From Lachnoclostridium phytofermentans ISDg (lineage in GTDB: Bacteria > Bacillota > Clostridia > Lachnospirales > Lachnospiraceae), in assembly GCF_000018685.1 (NCBI RefSeq), contig NC_010001.1, positions 3,302,001 through 3,366,000 of the forward strand: a stretch of DNA of 64,000 nt, given 5' to 3'. The notes beneath the pieces were generated by a model. That model had not been told where the DNA came from. It searched no databases and saw only the letters and a program-made list of their open reading frames with translations. Made by a program: the position numbers and the translations under genes. Below are positions 33,217 through 42,799 of the stretch, piece after piece (the stretch's first letter is position 1; every line of letters begins with the position of its first letter).

Positions 33217-34674
33217 TTATAGATTTTCCATTGCCTTTCTCATACCATTTGTACGAATATCCTCTACATAGGAAGCAACAGCATCTACAAGACCTTCGAT
33301 CTTAGTTAAGTCTTGTCCAAAGAATTTTTCATTGCTTAAGTAAGCATTCGCATATTCCTTAGAAGATTTTCCGCTATTTGCAGCAAAGAATTCAAGAGCA
33401 AATGCATCATCTAAAATTGTATACTCTTCTTCTCCTCTATGTCCGATTAAAGCATTATCTTTCATCTCAGAACCTGTATAGAAACTCATTAATGCAGCTA
33501 GAGAGAAACATAAGTGCTTTGGAAGAGTATTAAACTTCTCAACATATCCCTTTAAGCTTGGCATACAACGTGACTTCCACTTAGATACAGAATTTAAAGA
33601 AATTGATAATAATGCATGCTTAATGAAAGGATTTTCAAAACGTTCAATTACTGCATTTGCGAATTCTTCACACTCAGCCTTTGGTAAAGAAAGAGTTGGA
33701 ATAATTTCATCAAATACTGTACTCATCATAAATTTACGAACTGTATCATCTTCCATAGACTCTTTTACAAAATCATTTCCAGCAAGGAAGGATGCAAGTA
33801 CGAAAGAAGTATGAGCACCATTTAAGATACGAACTTTTCTCTCTCTATATGGTTTCTGATTATTAGTAAATATAACTGGAAGACCAGCTTTATCAAGTGG
33901 TAACTCCTTAGAAATATCTTTGTCACTCTCGATTACCCAAAGAGCGAATAATTCACCTGTGCAGATTAAGTTGTCTTTGTAACCAAACTCATTGCACATA
34001 GTTTCTGCTTCTTCTCTTGGGTAACCAGTTACAATACGGTCAACAAGTGTAGAACAGAAGATACAAGCATTCTCAATCCATGCAACAAACTCATCAGAAA
34101 GATTCCAAAGCTTTGCAAACTGAAGTACGCACTTCTTTAACTCAGGACCATTATTTTCGATTAATTCACAAGGAATGATGATAAGGCCCTTGCTCTCGTC
34201 ACCATTAAAATAAGTAAAACGATCAAACATAAACTTAGTAAGTTTACCTGGGTATGTCTTAGGAGGGAGTGCGTTAAAATCATCTGTCTCATCATATACA
34301 ATACCAGCTTCCGTTGTGTTAGAAACGATAAAACGTAAGGTATCGCACTTTGCAAATGACTCATATTTCTCAAATTCATTAATTGCATCTACTGCATCAG
34401 AAATACATGTAACGATACGACTTTCAACTTTAGTCTGTCCATCTTCCTTACCACGAAGGGATAGTGTGTACTGACACTCTTGCTCGTGGAACATGTCAAG
34501 ATTACCAAAAGCGATTGGTTTTACAACAACTACACTACCGTCAAAAACCTCCTTTTCATTTGCAACATCGATCATGTAATCCACAAACCCACGAAGGAAA
34601 TTACCTTCTCCAAACTGAAGAACCTTAACTGGTCTATCTTTTGCTTTAGAAATTGATTTGTTAAGAATGTTCAT
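33217..34674 (-). CDS. uxaB: Tagaturonate reductase (altronate oxidoreductase) UxaB
   Basis: UxaB reduces D-tagaturonate to D-altronate with NADH. The 485-residue product belongs to the mannitol dehydrogenase/UxaB family: a Rossmann motif near the N-terminus (VLQFGEGNFLRGFVDYMID, about residues 18-36), the segment STLVDRIVTGYP near 210-221, and the family Lys/Asn site (VRILNGAHTSFV, about 281-292). It starts the uxaB-uxaA unit and has a strong promoter and an overlapping LacI-type operator upstream. It diverges from the regulator gene and uxaC. Confidence 0.96.
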   Translation of the reverse strand: MNILNKSISKAKDRPVKVLQFGEGNFLRGFVDYMIDVANEKEVFDGSVVVVKPIAFGNLDMFHEQECQYTLSLRGKEDGQTKVESRIVTCISDAVDAINEFEKYESFAKCDTLRFIVSNTTEAGIVYDETDDFNALPPKTYPGKLTKFMFDRFTYFNGDESKGLIIIPCELIENNGPELKKCVLQFAKLWNLSDEFVAWIENACIFCSTLVDRIVTGYPREEAETMCNEFGYKDNLICTGELFALWVIESDKDISKELPLDKAGLPVIFTNNQKPYRERKVRILNGAHTSFVLASFLAGNDFVKESMEDDTVRKFMMSTVFDEIIPTLSLPKAECEEFANAVIERFENPFIKHALLSISLNSVSKWKSRCMPSLKGYVEKFNTLPKHLCFSLAALMSFYTGSEMKDNALIGHRGEEEYTILDDAFALEFFAANSGKSSKEYANAYLSNEKFFGQDLTKIEGLVDAVASYVEDIRTNGMRKAMENL

Positions 34675-34818
34675 TTCTGATTCTCCTTTATTGTCATTTT
34701 ATATGTTTATCGTAAGAGTTTTCCCCAACCGATAAAAGACGATATACTTCTAGACTTACATTTCTTACATAGTATTTTCCAAAAATATTTTATTATTTAG
34801 AAAAATTTTCGTTCATTA

Positions 34819-34834
34819 ATGTAAGCGTTTACAT
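34819..34834. promoter_or_regulatory. LacI-type operator at the uxaB transcription start
   Basis: ATGTAAGCGTTTACAT, a 16-bp dyad with one mismatched pair. It starts about 5 bp downstream of the uxaB -10 box, so a bound repressor would block initiation. It resembles the three sites upstream of the regulator gene. Confidence 0.8.
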
Positions 34835-34839
34835 CTCCA

Positions 34840-34868
34840 ATTCTACCTGTATTTATGTCGTCTGTCAA
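34840..34868 (-). promoter_or_regulatory. SigA promoter of uxaB-uxaA
   Basis: -35 TTGACA (34863-34868), a 17-bp spacer and -10 TAGAAT (34840-34845) on the minus strand. The predicted start falls inside the operator at 34819-34834, leaving a leader of about 160 nt. Confidence 0.8.
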
Positions 34869-34940
34869 TGCTTTTTCATCGAATTTTTTTATCTATGTAA
34901 ATTCACTAAAAATATAAGAAAAACTTTTAACAATTTACTC

Positions 34941-34969
34941 TTGTCAGTATTTTAGGGGTATAGTATAAT
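34941..34969 (+). promoter_or_regulatory. SigA promoter of the regulator gene (and possibly uxaC)
   Basis: -35 TTGTCA (34941-34946), a 17-bp spacer and consensus -10 TATAAT (34964-34969). It points to the LacI-family gene at 35192; three operators lie between the promoter and the gene. Confidence 0.78.
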
Positions 34970-35003
34970 AGGAGTTGAATTTTAACATATAATATGATTA
35001 AAC

Positions 35004-35017
35004 TGTAAGCGCTTACA
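35004..35017. promoter_or_regulatory. LacI-type operator 1 in the regulator leader
   Basis: TGTAAGCGCTTACA, a perfect 14-bp palindrome with the central CG typical of LacI/PurR-family sites. It is the best-matching site of the four. Confidence 0.82.
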
Positions 35018-35028
35018 ATTGAAAATAT

Positions 35029-35042
35029 AAAAGCGCTTACAT
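35029..35042. promoter_or_regulatory. LacI-type operator 2 in the regulator leader
   Basis: AAAAGCGCTTACAT shares the GCGCTTACA half with operator 1 and has a weaker left half. Its centre is 25 bp from that of operator 1. Confidence 0.65.
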
Positions 35043-35054
35043 AACTTCTCTAAT

Positions 35055-35068
35055 AAAAGCACTTACAT
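35055..35068. promoter_or_regulatory. LacI-type operator 3 in the regulator leader
   Basis: AAAAGCACTTACAT differs from operator 2 at one base and lies 26 bp further on. The near-regular 25-26 bp spacing suggests cooperative binding. Confidence 0.6.
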
Positions 35069-35191
35069 TGCCTCTAGTATCCACCAAAAGTTAACAATAA
35101 GTTTAAAGTGTACTTATTTGGCGGAAAATTTTGATGCATGTGAAATTCTATGAGGGAAGGATAAAAAACCCGAGGAGGAGTCAAATCGCAT

Positions 35192-36193
35192 ATGAATATC
35201 TATGATGTTTCACAAAAAGCTGGCGTCTCCATTGCCACGGTTTCCCGTGTAATCAATGGAAACCCGAATGTAAGTGAGAAAACAAAGCAAAAAGTTCTTG
35301 ATGTTATGAAAGAGATTGGTTATACTCCGAATGTTTTTGCCCGAGGCCTTGGTTTAAATACGATGAAGACAATTGGGATTATGTGTTCCGATTCCTCTGA
35401 CACATTTCTCGCTAATGCAGTTTATCATTTAGAACAAAACCTACGGAAAAATGGTTACGATTCATTCCTATGCTGTACTGGTTACGAACTACATACAAAG
35501 CAGAAATATCTTAAACTCTTACTTTCTAAGCGTGTCGATGCTATTGTTATGGTAGGTTCTAGCTTTCTGGAAGCGAACAAAAAAGATAATGCTTATATTA
35601 TGGAGGCAGCTGACGAAGTACCTATTATGTTAATTAACGGCTATCTTAGTCATCCAAGAATATATTGTACTTTGTGTGATGACCATCAAGCAGTGTATGA
35701 TGCAGTTAGTAAGCTTATTACTCAGGGAAGAAAAGAGATTCTGTATTTGTATAATTCAAAATCATATAGCGGTTTACAAAAATTAAGTGGTTATAAAGCT
35801 GCTCTTGCTGCGCATGAGCTACCACTCGATGAAAATTTAATGCAGATGTGTCCTAATAATTTAGCAGACACGAAAAATTTATTAAATTCCTTGGTAAAAC
35901 AAGGCTTAAATTACGATGCTGTTGTAACTGCTGAAGATTTACTTGCTATTGGGACAATTAAGTTTATAAAAGATTCTGGAAGACAGATACCACAGGATGT
36001 GAGCATTATCGGTTATAACAATTCCTTATTAACGACCTGCTGTGATCCTGAATTAACCTCCATTGATAATCACGTCGAAACTCTGTGTATCAGTACAATA
36101 TCAACCTTAATGCGTGTATTAAATGGAAATGATGTACCAAATAAAACGACGATATCAAACGATTTGATCGTACGCAAAACAACGAATTTTTAA
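35192..36193 (+). CDS. LacI-family transcriptional regulator of the uronate genes
   Basis: A 333-residue LacI/GalR repressor. It has the N-terminal helix-turn-helix and hinge (IYDVSQKAGVSIATVSRVIN, residues 3-22; YTPNVFARGL) and a periplasmic-binding-protein-like effector domain (IGIMCSDSSDTFLANAVYHL; later DVSIIGYNNSLLTTCCDPEL). It lies between divergent uxaB and co-directional uxaC. Four LacI-type dyads surround the promoters here, so it most likely represses uxaB-uxaA and itself, and is induced by galacturonate, tagaturonate or another pathway intermediate. The effector cannot be read from sequence. Confidence 0.93.
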   Translation: MNIYDVSQKAGVSIATVSRVINGNPNVSEKTKQKVLDVMKEIGYTPNVFARGLGLNTMKTIGIMCSDSSDTFLANAVYHLEQNLRKNGYDSFLCCTGYELHTKQKYLKLLLSKRVDAIVMVGSSFLEANKKDNAYIMEAADEVPIMLINGYLSHPRIYCTLCDDHQAVYDAVSKLITQGRKEILYLYNSKSYSGLQKLSGYKAALAAHELPLDENLMQMCPNNLADTKNLLNSLVKQGLNYDAVVTAEDLLAIGTIKFIKDSGRQIPQDVSIIGYNNSLLTTCCDPELTSIDNHVETLCISTISTLMRVLNGNDVPNKTTISNDLIVRKTTNF

Positions 36194-36264
36194 AACTAAT
36201 AGTTTGTTATTACATCGATCAATGGTTTTTTTATCATAAAACAACAAACTCAAGGAGGACTACT

Positions 36265-37665
36265 ATGAAACCATTTATGGACAAGGATTTCTTATTATCA
36301 ACAGAAACTGCCAAAACTTTATATCATGATTATGCTGCGCAGGTGCCAATCATTGATTACCATTGTCACATTAATCCAGAAGAAATTGCGAAAGATCGCA
36401 GTTTTGATACAATTACACAGGTTTGGTTAGGTGGCGACCACTACAAATGGCGTCAAATGAGATCTAATGGAATCGATGAAAAATATATCACAGGTGATGC
36501 TAGTGATATCGAAAAATTTGAAAAATGGGCCGAGACTCTTCAAAAGGCAATTGGTAACCCACTTTATCACTGGAGTCACCTTGAATTACAAAGATACTTT
36601 GATTACTACGGTACATTAAGTGCAAAGACATCAGAAGAAGTATTTAAGCTTTGTAATGAAAAGTTAAGCCAGCCAGAGATGAGTGTACGTGGATTAATTA
36701 AAGAATCTAATGTAGATACCATCTGTACTACAGATGATCCTATTGATTCCCTTGAGTGGCATAAAGCAATTGCGAAAGATTCTACTTTTGATGTTAAGGT
36801 TTTACCAGCTTGGAGACCAGATAAGGCTATGAATTTAGAGAAGCCAGATTATCTTGATTACTTAGCGAAATTAGAATCCGTAAGCGGTGTAAAAATTGCA
36901 AGCTTTGCTGGTTTAATGGAGGCTCTTAAGGTACGTCTTGAGTTCTTTAACTCTATGGGATGTAAAGTTTCTGACCACGCTCTTAGCTATGTAATGTATA
37001 AGCCAGCAACAGAAGAAGAAATCGAAGCAATCTTTGCTAAGAGATTAGCTGGTGGTACTATCTCAGAAATGGAAGAATTACAATTTAAGACTGCATTCAT
37101 GGTATCCGTAGGAAGAGAATATAACCGTCTTGGTTGGGTTATGCAGTTACATTATGGTACAAAACGTGATAATAACGTATTCCGTTTTAATCAGTTAGGT
37201 GCAGATACTGGTTTTGATTGTATTAACACAGAAGGTTCCTCTGCGGAATTAGCAAACTTCTTAAATGCATTAAATTCTTCTGATGAATTACCAAAGACAA
37301 TCATTTACTCCTTAAATCCTACAGATAATGCAGCGATCGGTACCGTACTTGGTTGTTTCCAGGACTCTACTGCTGTAGGTAAGATTCAGCAGGGTTCTGC
37401 TTGGTGGTTTAATGATAATAAGACTGGTATGATTGATCAGATGACATCATTAGCTAACTTAGGTCTACTCGCAAACTTTGTAGGTATGTTAACTGACTCC
37501 AGAAGCTTCTTATCTTATACTCGTCATGAGTACTTTAGAAGAATTCTCTGTGAATTAATCGGAAACTGGGTTGAAAATGGTGAGTATCCTAACGATATCG
37601 AGTTCCTTGGCCAGATGGTTCAAGATATCTCCTACTATAATACAAAGAGATACTTTGGTTTCTAA
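36265..37665 (+). CDS. uxaC: Uronate isomerase UxaC
   Basis: UxaC isomerises galacturonate to tagaturonate (and glucuronate to fructuronate), the first step of the pathway continued by uxaB, uxaA and kdgK across the divergent promoter. The 466-residue amidohydrolase-fold enzyme has the metal ligands IIDYHCHINPEEIA (about residues 29-42), the family segment GGDHYKWRQMRSNG (56-69), ICTTDDPIDSLEWH and WVMQLHYGTKRDNN. Length is exact for the family. It starts 71 bp after the regulator and ends at a strong terminator, so it may be co-transcribed with it. Confidence 0.98.
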   Translation: MKPFMDKDFLLSTETAKTLYHDYAAQVPIIDYHCHINPEEIAKDRSFDTITQVWLGGDHYKWRQMRSNGIDEKYITGDASDIEKFEKWAETLQKAIGNPLYHWSHLELQRYFDYYGTLSAKTSEEVFKLCNEKLSQPEMSVRGLIKESNVDTICTTDDPIDSLEWHKAIAKDSTFDVKVLPAWRPDKAMNLEKPDYLDYLAKLESVSGVKIASFAGLMEALKVRLEFFNSMGCKVSDHALSYVMYKPATEEEIEAIFAKRLAGGTISEMEELQFKTAFMVSVGREYNRLGWVMQLHYGTKRDNNVFRFNQLGADTGFDCINTEGSSAELANFLNALNSSDELPKTIIYSLNPTDNAAIGTVLGCFQDSTAVGKIQQGSAWWFNDNKTGMIDQMTSLANLGLLANFVGMLTDSRSFLSYTRHEYFRRILCELIGNWVENGEYPNDIEFLGQMVQDISYYNTKRYFGF

Positions 37666-37712
37666 TTAAAACATTGATAGATAACAAATGAGTATTATTC
37701 TATACAGATAAA

Positions 37713-37756
37713 AAATACATCTGCTTTCCGTTACTAATGGAAGCAGATGTATTTTC
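37713..37756 (+). terminator. Rho-independent terminator after uxaC
   Basis: A 14-bp perfect stem (AAATACATCTGCTT/AAGCAGATGTATTT) with a 14-nt loop is followed by a T-rich tail. It lies about 48 bp past the uxaC stop. Confidence 0.88.
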
Positions 37757-37864
37757 TTTGTTTTCTATCGTTTCTACAACTCGCACTGTAGTAAAGGTTC
37801 CGATGAATTTCCCCATGGTAACCACCTCATGGAGATCCTTAAAAGTCCTATATCTTATAATTTA

Positions 37865-38653
37865 CTAAACTGCTTCCACTCCATATACTTCTAATTGAGT
37901 TAAAGCAGGGAATGGGGACGGATCGTCAGCCTTAATTAATTTGCTAAGCTCTACCCATCTGATTACCTTTTTGTCAAAATTAAGAACATGGGCACTATCG
38001 CTTTTTTCTAAATCCCAAACAATTTGACTTTCATCAGAAAATGTCACCGTAACTTGAACCCACCAATTGTCATGAGGGAAATCCGCTCTCGTATACATAA
38101 CTAATTTATCTGCTAGTACATCCCTTCCAAAATCCACCTTTATCTTAGCGTTATCATCACGGTTGATTCCCCATGACTCAAAAGGCCATGCTCCGTGGGA
38201 AGCGTTGGCACGATTTCCGTTAATCGCATTTTTTGCTGCAAATACAGATTCTCCTCTGGTTTCTACATTGGCATTGGCATGAGGATAACAAGTAGATTCT
38301 ATGTAGTTAATATCGTACTTGTTAAGGCATAAATTTCTGTACTGTGCAATTTCCTCTGTGGTTGCATATCTCACAAAAAGAACATGGCAATTACCATAAA
38401 AACTCTTTGGAGAATGACAAATTTTCTTTTCTCCAAAAGGTACTTCATAAGTAAATGTATTGTCTGTTAAATAAACTAAGTTTTCTCTTATTGCATCATC
38501 TAATTGAATCATATAAAAACCATTAGGCTTGTCTACCGTAATTCTTATGGCATCACCTTCCGTATATTCGGTATTATATACTAAATGAACCTCATTTACT
38601 TTTTCTTCACTCTGTTTTATGGCTTCTCCATTTATTATCTCAATTTTTAGCAT
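37865..38653 (-). CDS. Cytosolic protein with C-terminal F5/8-type (discoidin-like) carbohydrate-binding domain
   Basis: A 262-residue protein without signal peptide or membrane segment. The N-terminal half (about residues 1-105) is a small beta-rich domain (EGDAIRITVDKPNGFYMIQL). The C-terminal half looks like a galactose-binding/discoidin fold: SVFAAKNAINGNRANASHGA (about 133-152), SWGINRDDNAKIKVDFGRDV (about 158-177), then KLVMYTRADFPHDNWW and the closing LTQLEVYGVEAV. Such domains bind sugars. Location at the edge of the pectin locus suggests a role with uronate oligomers. No catalytic motif is seen. Confidence 0.65.
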   Translation of the reverse strand: MLKIEIINGEAIKQSEEKVNEVHLVYNTEYTEGDAIRITVDKPNGFYMIQLDDAIRENLVYLTDNTFTYEVPFGEKKICHSPKSFYGNCHVLFVRYATTEEIAQYRNLCLNKYDINYIESTCYPHANANVETRGESVFAAKNAINGNRANASHGAWPFESWGINRDDNAKIKVDFGRDVLADKLVMYTRADFPHDNWWVQVTVTFSDESQIVWDLEKSDSAHVLNFDKKVIRWVELSKLIKADDPSPFPALTQLEVYGVEAV

Positions 38654-39184
38654 AATAGCCTCCTTATAGTTCAGTATATATTTATTATATACACAATGAG
38701 CAAATCTTCAAGCCTCTGTTTTCAGCATTCCATTCTCTATAATACCATTACAAACAGAGTGGGCGCCTTTAAACCCCAAAAAATGTTCTGATCTTGCTTT
38801 AAGCAAAGGCTCCAAGACCATTTCATATCGCCCATCTAAAGAAACAATATGTCACTTAAAGTCTGTATCGATGCCCTACTAATACCTGATTTGTATAAAA
38901 AGACATCTAACAGAGACATTCTATATGTTTCTATCGTTTCTTAAACTTTCTATCATATTTAAATACTTTCTTTTGTAACAATCTTTCACATGAAAAAAAT
39001 ATGACAAAAATTATATAATTTCTGTTTCTATATATTTACCCTATACGTTTACTCTAGAATTAATCATGTTATCATTGATATTCTTTGGTAAATAATGTAT
39101 GTTAAATTTAAAATAATACAATCTGTAAATTTTTTACTATTCTTAATGCAATACAATTTTAATCGTGTTAATTATAAAATAAAT
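38654..39184. other. Gene-free spacer at the end of the pectin locus
   Basis: 531 bp, strongly AT-rich, with no credible reading frame, terminator or RNA gene. One short imperfect dyad lies around 38798-38812 (TTGCTTTAAGCAAAG). Confidence 0.5.
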
Positions 39185-39541
39185 ATGATAAAGAAAATTG
39201 CAGTTATTACAATGGTAATAGCAATGTTATTGCCAACTACGGTATCAGCAACTACAGTATCAGAAGCAATGGCATCTTGTCCACCGCATGAATTCGTAAA
39301 AGTTTTTGATAGAACTATCGGCTCTAATGGAATAGTTAGTTCACATGAATATGTTTATGGTTATGTATATGACAATAAAGGGAACATAATTGATGTACGT
39401 AAAGGAACATGCAATATAATTGAATATGTAGCACTTTATTTATATAAGTGCCGCATCTGTGGAATCCAAGTGGTAGTACGACAGGAACGTATACTGCACA
39501 TGATACTATTCATGCTCAATAATGTTAATTTAGTTACTTAG
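39185..39541 (+). pseudogene. Small secreted protein, frameshifted near the C-terminus
   Basis: The frame opens with a signal peptide (KKIAVITMVIAMLLPTTVSA, about residues 3-22) followed by a short domain with CPPHEF and CRICG. After CRICGI the frame runs on as an unlikely tail with no more family-like features. The other frame from about 39470 reads SGSTTGTYTAHDTIHAQ and then a stop, a more natural ending rich in Thr/Gly/His. A one-base change near 39468 would join the two. There is no strong ribosome site before ATG 39185. I recognise no family. Confidence 0.5.
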
Positions 39542-39578
39542 TTACTTTGGAATGATGATTCGTCATTCCGAAGTAACT
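39540..39578. other. Strong hairpin behind the small secreted protein
   Basis: AGTTACTTTGGAATGA pairs with TCATTCCGAAGTAACT (one mismatch) across a 7-nt loop. No T-run follows on either strand, so it is not a standard terminator. Confidence 0.55.
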
Positions 39579-39606
39579 AAATTAAAAGAAAAGGTAGGTT
39601 CTTATT

Positions 39607-40733
39607 ATGAAATATAAAATACTGATCAGTGTTTTACATATCTTCATTGTTCTTAACCTACTAAGTGGATGCTCAGTAAAATACGATAATAAACCCGTTC
39701 ACTTTTTAGGGATCAATGCAGATGCAAAAGACTTAACCTATGGTAATTTACCAATCAATGCAAAAACTATTGTAACAAGCTGCGATTTTTTCTGTTACAG
39801 TGAAGAAACCGGCGATATTTATTACACTAATTTTGAGGATAATGGATATTTATACAAACTTTCCAACGGCGTAAAAACCATACTGGTTGAAAAAAAATGT
39901 ACAAATATCAACTTTTACAATAATAATTTATATTTTATTTCACCTAATGTTTCCTTGGATGAACTAACAGGTTTGGAGGTGGGCGGACCAATCTACGAAT
40001 TTGACTTAGAATCAAAAGATTTAGAATTGTTTCTTGATGTTAATGCTATATTAATGCGTGTCATAAATGATATATTTATTATTTCGAAAGAGTATTACAA
40101 GAAACCAACAGTTCGGAGATTAATAAAAATACATCAAGTGTAATTTCCTCTTTTGTAACAAATATAGAAGAGAAAAAGACTCAAAAAAATGAAGGTACTA
40201 TGCTATATTATAAAGATTATGAAGTAACAGCAACAGGATTAATCAATATAAATACCTCTCATAAAACAGATTTTGAATTAAGTGAATTCGGGTTAGCTAC
40301 TGCTTGTGTTTATAATAATGTTCTCTACAGAAATTTTAAAACTTTTGAGGCACTAGATTTAAAGGATGGATCCCATATTACTTTCAATACTTCAACTTTG
40401 GATGAGGCGAACGAACAAATTTCCAAGAATGCATTTTCTTCCCTATTTGCTGTCAGCACAGCCAAACCACAAATTCTTGATTATACCATCCTAGATGATG
40501 AAATATATTTCTGCTTTTACTCACCTGTTATTAGTAGATATGAGGATAAAAACGAGAAACTTATTACGTATATACCAAGTAATCAGAAAACCTATGACTT
40601 TTTGCGACTATATACCGATACTAAAAATCTTTACGCCTTAAGGAAGGAATACACTAATCGGAAAACAGAAATTAAAATTGTCAAAATCATTTTTCATGAA
40701 GATGAACTTACCTTTGATATGGAGGAGATCTAG
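39607..40733 (+). pseudogene. Lipoprotein gene split by a frameshift
   Basis: The first frame (39607-40143) begins with a lipoprotein signal (IFIVLNLLSGCSVKYDN, lipobox Cys near residue 22) and a beta-rich region. The second (open from about 40071 to 40733) continues the same kind of sequence: VTNIEEKKTQKNEGTMLYYK runs without break into the downstream frame. The switch falls between 40071 and 40140, consistent with a one-base deletion. Restored, it would be about 375 residues, resembling beta-propeller-like lipoproteins in repeat-rich composition only; I cannot name the family. It lies 64 bp after the small secreted gene and directly before a second lipoprotein. Confidence 0.6.
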
Positions 40734-42126
40734 ATGAAGAAGATAGTCTTATATATTATCCTTCTTCTCCTTTTACTTTCTGGGTGCGAACATAAAAACA
40801 GAGATACTCATTCTGATAGCACTTCAGAGTTAATTCCGGAAATGAATGCAGTTGTAAATTCAAAGACCGATATTAATTCTTTCGATGTAGATGATAACGG
40901 GAATATTTATTACTGCGTTACAGCCGAAACAGGCGAATATGAAGTGGAACAACTGGAAGAGGGAAATTATATCGTTACCAAGGATAATGAGTACATAAAA
41001 ACTTTAAGCAAACCTATTAAAAAAACAACCCTTTATATTCTTGATTCGGATGGGAATACATCAGCCTCCTATTTATTTAATGAAGAACTTATACCAAATA
41101 ATATAATTTACAGTGATAATTCAATATTGTATACTGCACGCAAATTTAATCCGGATAATAAAGAAGCTATAACACTTTGTAGATATAATTTCGGAGAAGA
41201 GAATACCGAGATAATTTTTGAGTTTGATAATCTCTCAAATATTATTTCAATGGAGAAGATTGATAATTATCTCTATATCATCGGTACAAATCTTCAAAAA
41301 AAAGAGAGTGATAGATTTCAGTCAAACGATTATTATGAACCATGTGGCGAAGAATTAATGTCATTAAATCTTGATACGATGTCATATGAATTGATTTTGT
41401 TTGAACGTCCAACCATACTATCAAAAACACCCGATAATAAACTATTAATTTACGGATACGAAGAAGGTAGGGGATTTTATTTTACCACCTATGATCCAGT
41501 GAATAAATCGGAATCTAGCAGAATATATAAGGAATATCCTTTAATGTGTCTAACAGCATGTGATAAAGATGCCTATATCTTTACTTCCTCTGTTAACCCT
41601 ACACAAAGTATTACGATTGGCTCGCTGAAGACAAACGGGGTTATTGAATTACCAACGAATGATTTTATATTAAAAAAATCAAAATATAAAAACGGTGTAT
41701 TTTATTATATCGATCAAAATAAAATAACAAAAGTTGATATTTCGGGCAACTTGGATTTTAGTAACATAAATCCTATCCATATAATATCCTCAGAATTTGT
41801 TACATCAATGTCACCCTCTTATGGATATCAATTAGATTTTAAGCAACTGAAGTATGATGAATTTGCACTCACAGTTTTATCACTTGATAAAAGCTATGAT
41901 ATTTCCTATGCCTACACTAATCAAGATTTTGCTGCAAATCTACGGGATAAGGGCTCTTTTTACCCATTAAATAACATCGAAGGAGTACAGGAATATATTA
42001 ATGCATGTTTTCCTGCTCTAAAGGAAGTAGCGATAAATAAAAATGGTGAGATCTGGATGCTTCCGATTTATATGCAAGTACCCTGTGTTGTATTTAATAA
42101 GGATTTATGTAGAGATTTAAATATTA
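40734..42126 (+). pseudogene. Solute-binding lipoprotein, C-terminus lost and fused to permease sequence
   Basis: The frame starts with a lipoprotein signal (IILLLLLLSGCEHKN, lipobox Cys at about residue 18), then about 330 residues of beta-rich sequence, then the start of a family-1 solute-binding domain (ISYAYTNQDFAANLRDKGSF near residues 392-411, and EIWMLPIYMQVPCVVFNKDL near 439-458). After NKDLCRDLNI (about 42120) the frame reads through out-of-frame permease sequence to a stop at 42437, giving a nonsense tail of about 105 residues. The missing part is the rest of the binding domain, roughly 200 residues. Confidence 0.7.
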
Positions 42127-42706
42127 AACGAATATTTTCAGTTAGCACTAAAAAACAGTATGCTGATGATTCTTCTTTGCGTACCTATTTTAACAATACT
42201 GTCAATTGCCATATCGCTTGTGCTTTCCTATGGGATAAGACTTGTAAAATCTACAAGAACTGCGTTTATTCTACCAATGTTAATCCCAACAGCAAGTATT
42301 GTTTTGATCTGGCGAACAGTTTTTACAAATACTGCAACTCCGTTTCCGATATATCTACTTTTCATATGGAAAAACATAGGAATTTGCATTATACTTCTGA
42401 CTGCTGCTTTTACTTCTATTGGCAGTTCTATTTATGAAGCAGCTAGACTTGACGGTACAAATACCCTCAAGCTTCACATAAAGATAACCATCCCCATGAT
42501 TGCACCGACAATTTTTTTTACTATACTTTTATCCATTGTGAACAGCTTTAAGGTTTTCAAAGAAAGCTATCTGTTTTTTAGCACAAATTACCCTCCAAAC
42601 CACAGTTACACGCTCCAATATTATATGAACAATAATTTCTTAAAGCTCGACTACCAAAGCCTAGCAACGAGTGCTGTACTTACTTCTGTTCTTGTCTTTG
42701 TAATTG
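42127..42706 (+). pseudogene. CUT1-type permease 1 remnant (N-terminus missing)
   Basis: In the frame one base on from the binding protein, the sequence NEYFQLALKNSMLMILLCVP is the usual start of the permease transmembrane domain. It continues through the EAA loop (IYEAARLDGTNTLKLHIKIT) to SLATSAVLTSVLVFVIVV. The N-terminal 60-70 residues, including the first membrane segment, are absent. The frame stays open to 42753, but the end after about 42706 is not permease 1. Confidence 0.72.
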
Positions 42707-42707
42707 T

Positions 42708-42799
42708 AGTCAATTTTTATAATACCAATTTTAATACTGTACACATTTTTTAAGGACAGTCTTGAAAAAGGACTGAAATTGGGTGATTTGTATGAGTGA
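42708..42799 (+). pseudogene. CUT1-type permease 2 remnant (C-terminal 30 residues only)
   Basis: In a third frame, after a TAG at 42707, the sequence reads IFIIPILILYTFFKDSLEKG and then LKLGDLYE-stop. This matches the closing pattern of the second CUT1 permease (last membrane segment, then K-G-x-x-x-G-x-x-x-x). The stop TGA overlaps the ATG of the next gene (ATGAGTGA), as expected for an old translationally coupled operon. Confidence 0.6.

Noticed and set aside
42437..42753. The binding-protein frame to 42437 and the permease frame to 42753 as genuine full-length genes
   Set aside because: Both tails are out-of-frame readings of the neighbouring gene's coding sequence, recognisable as permease 1 and permease 2.
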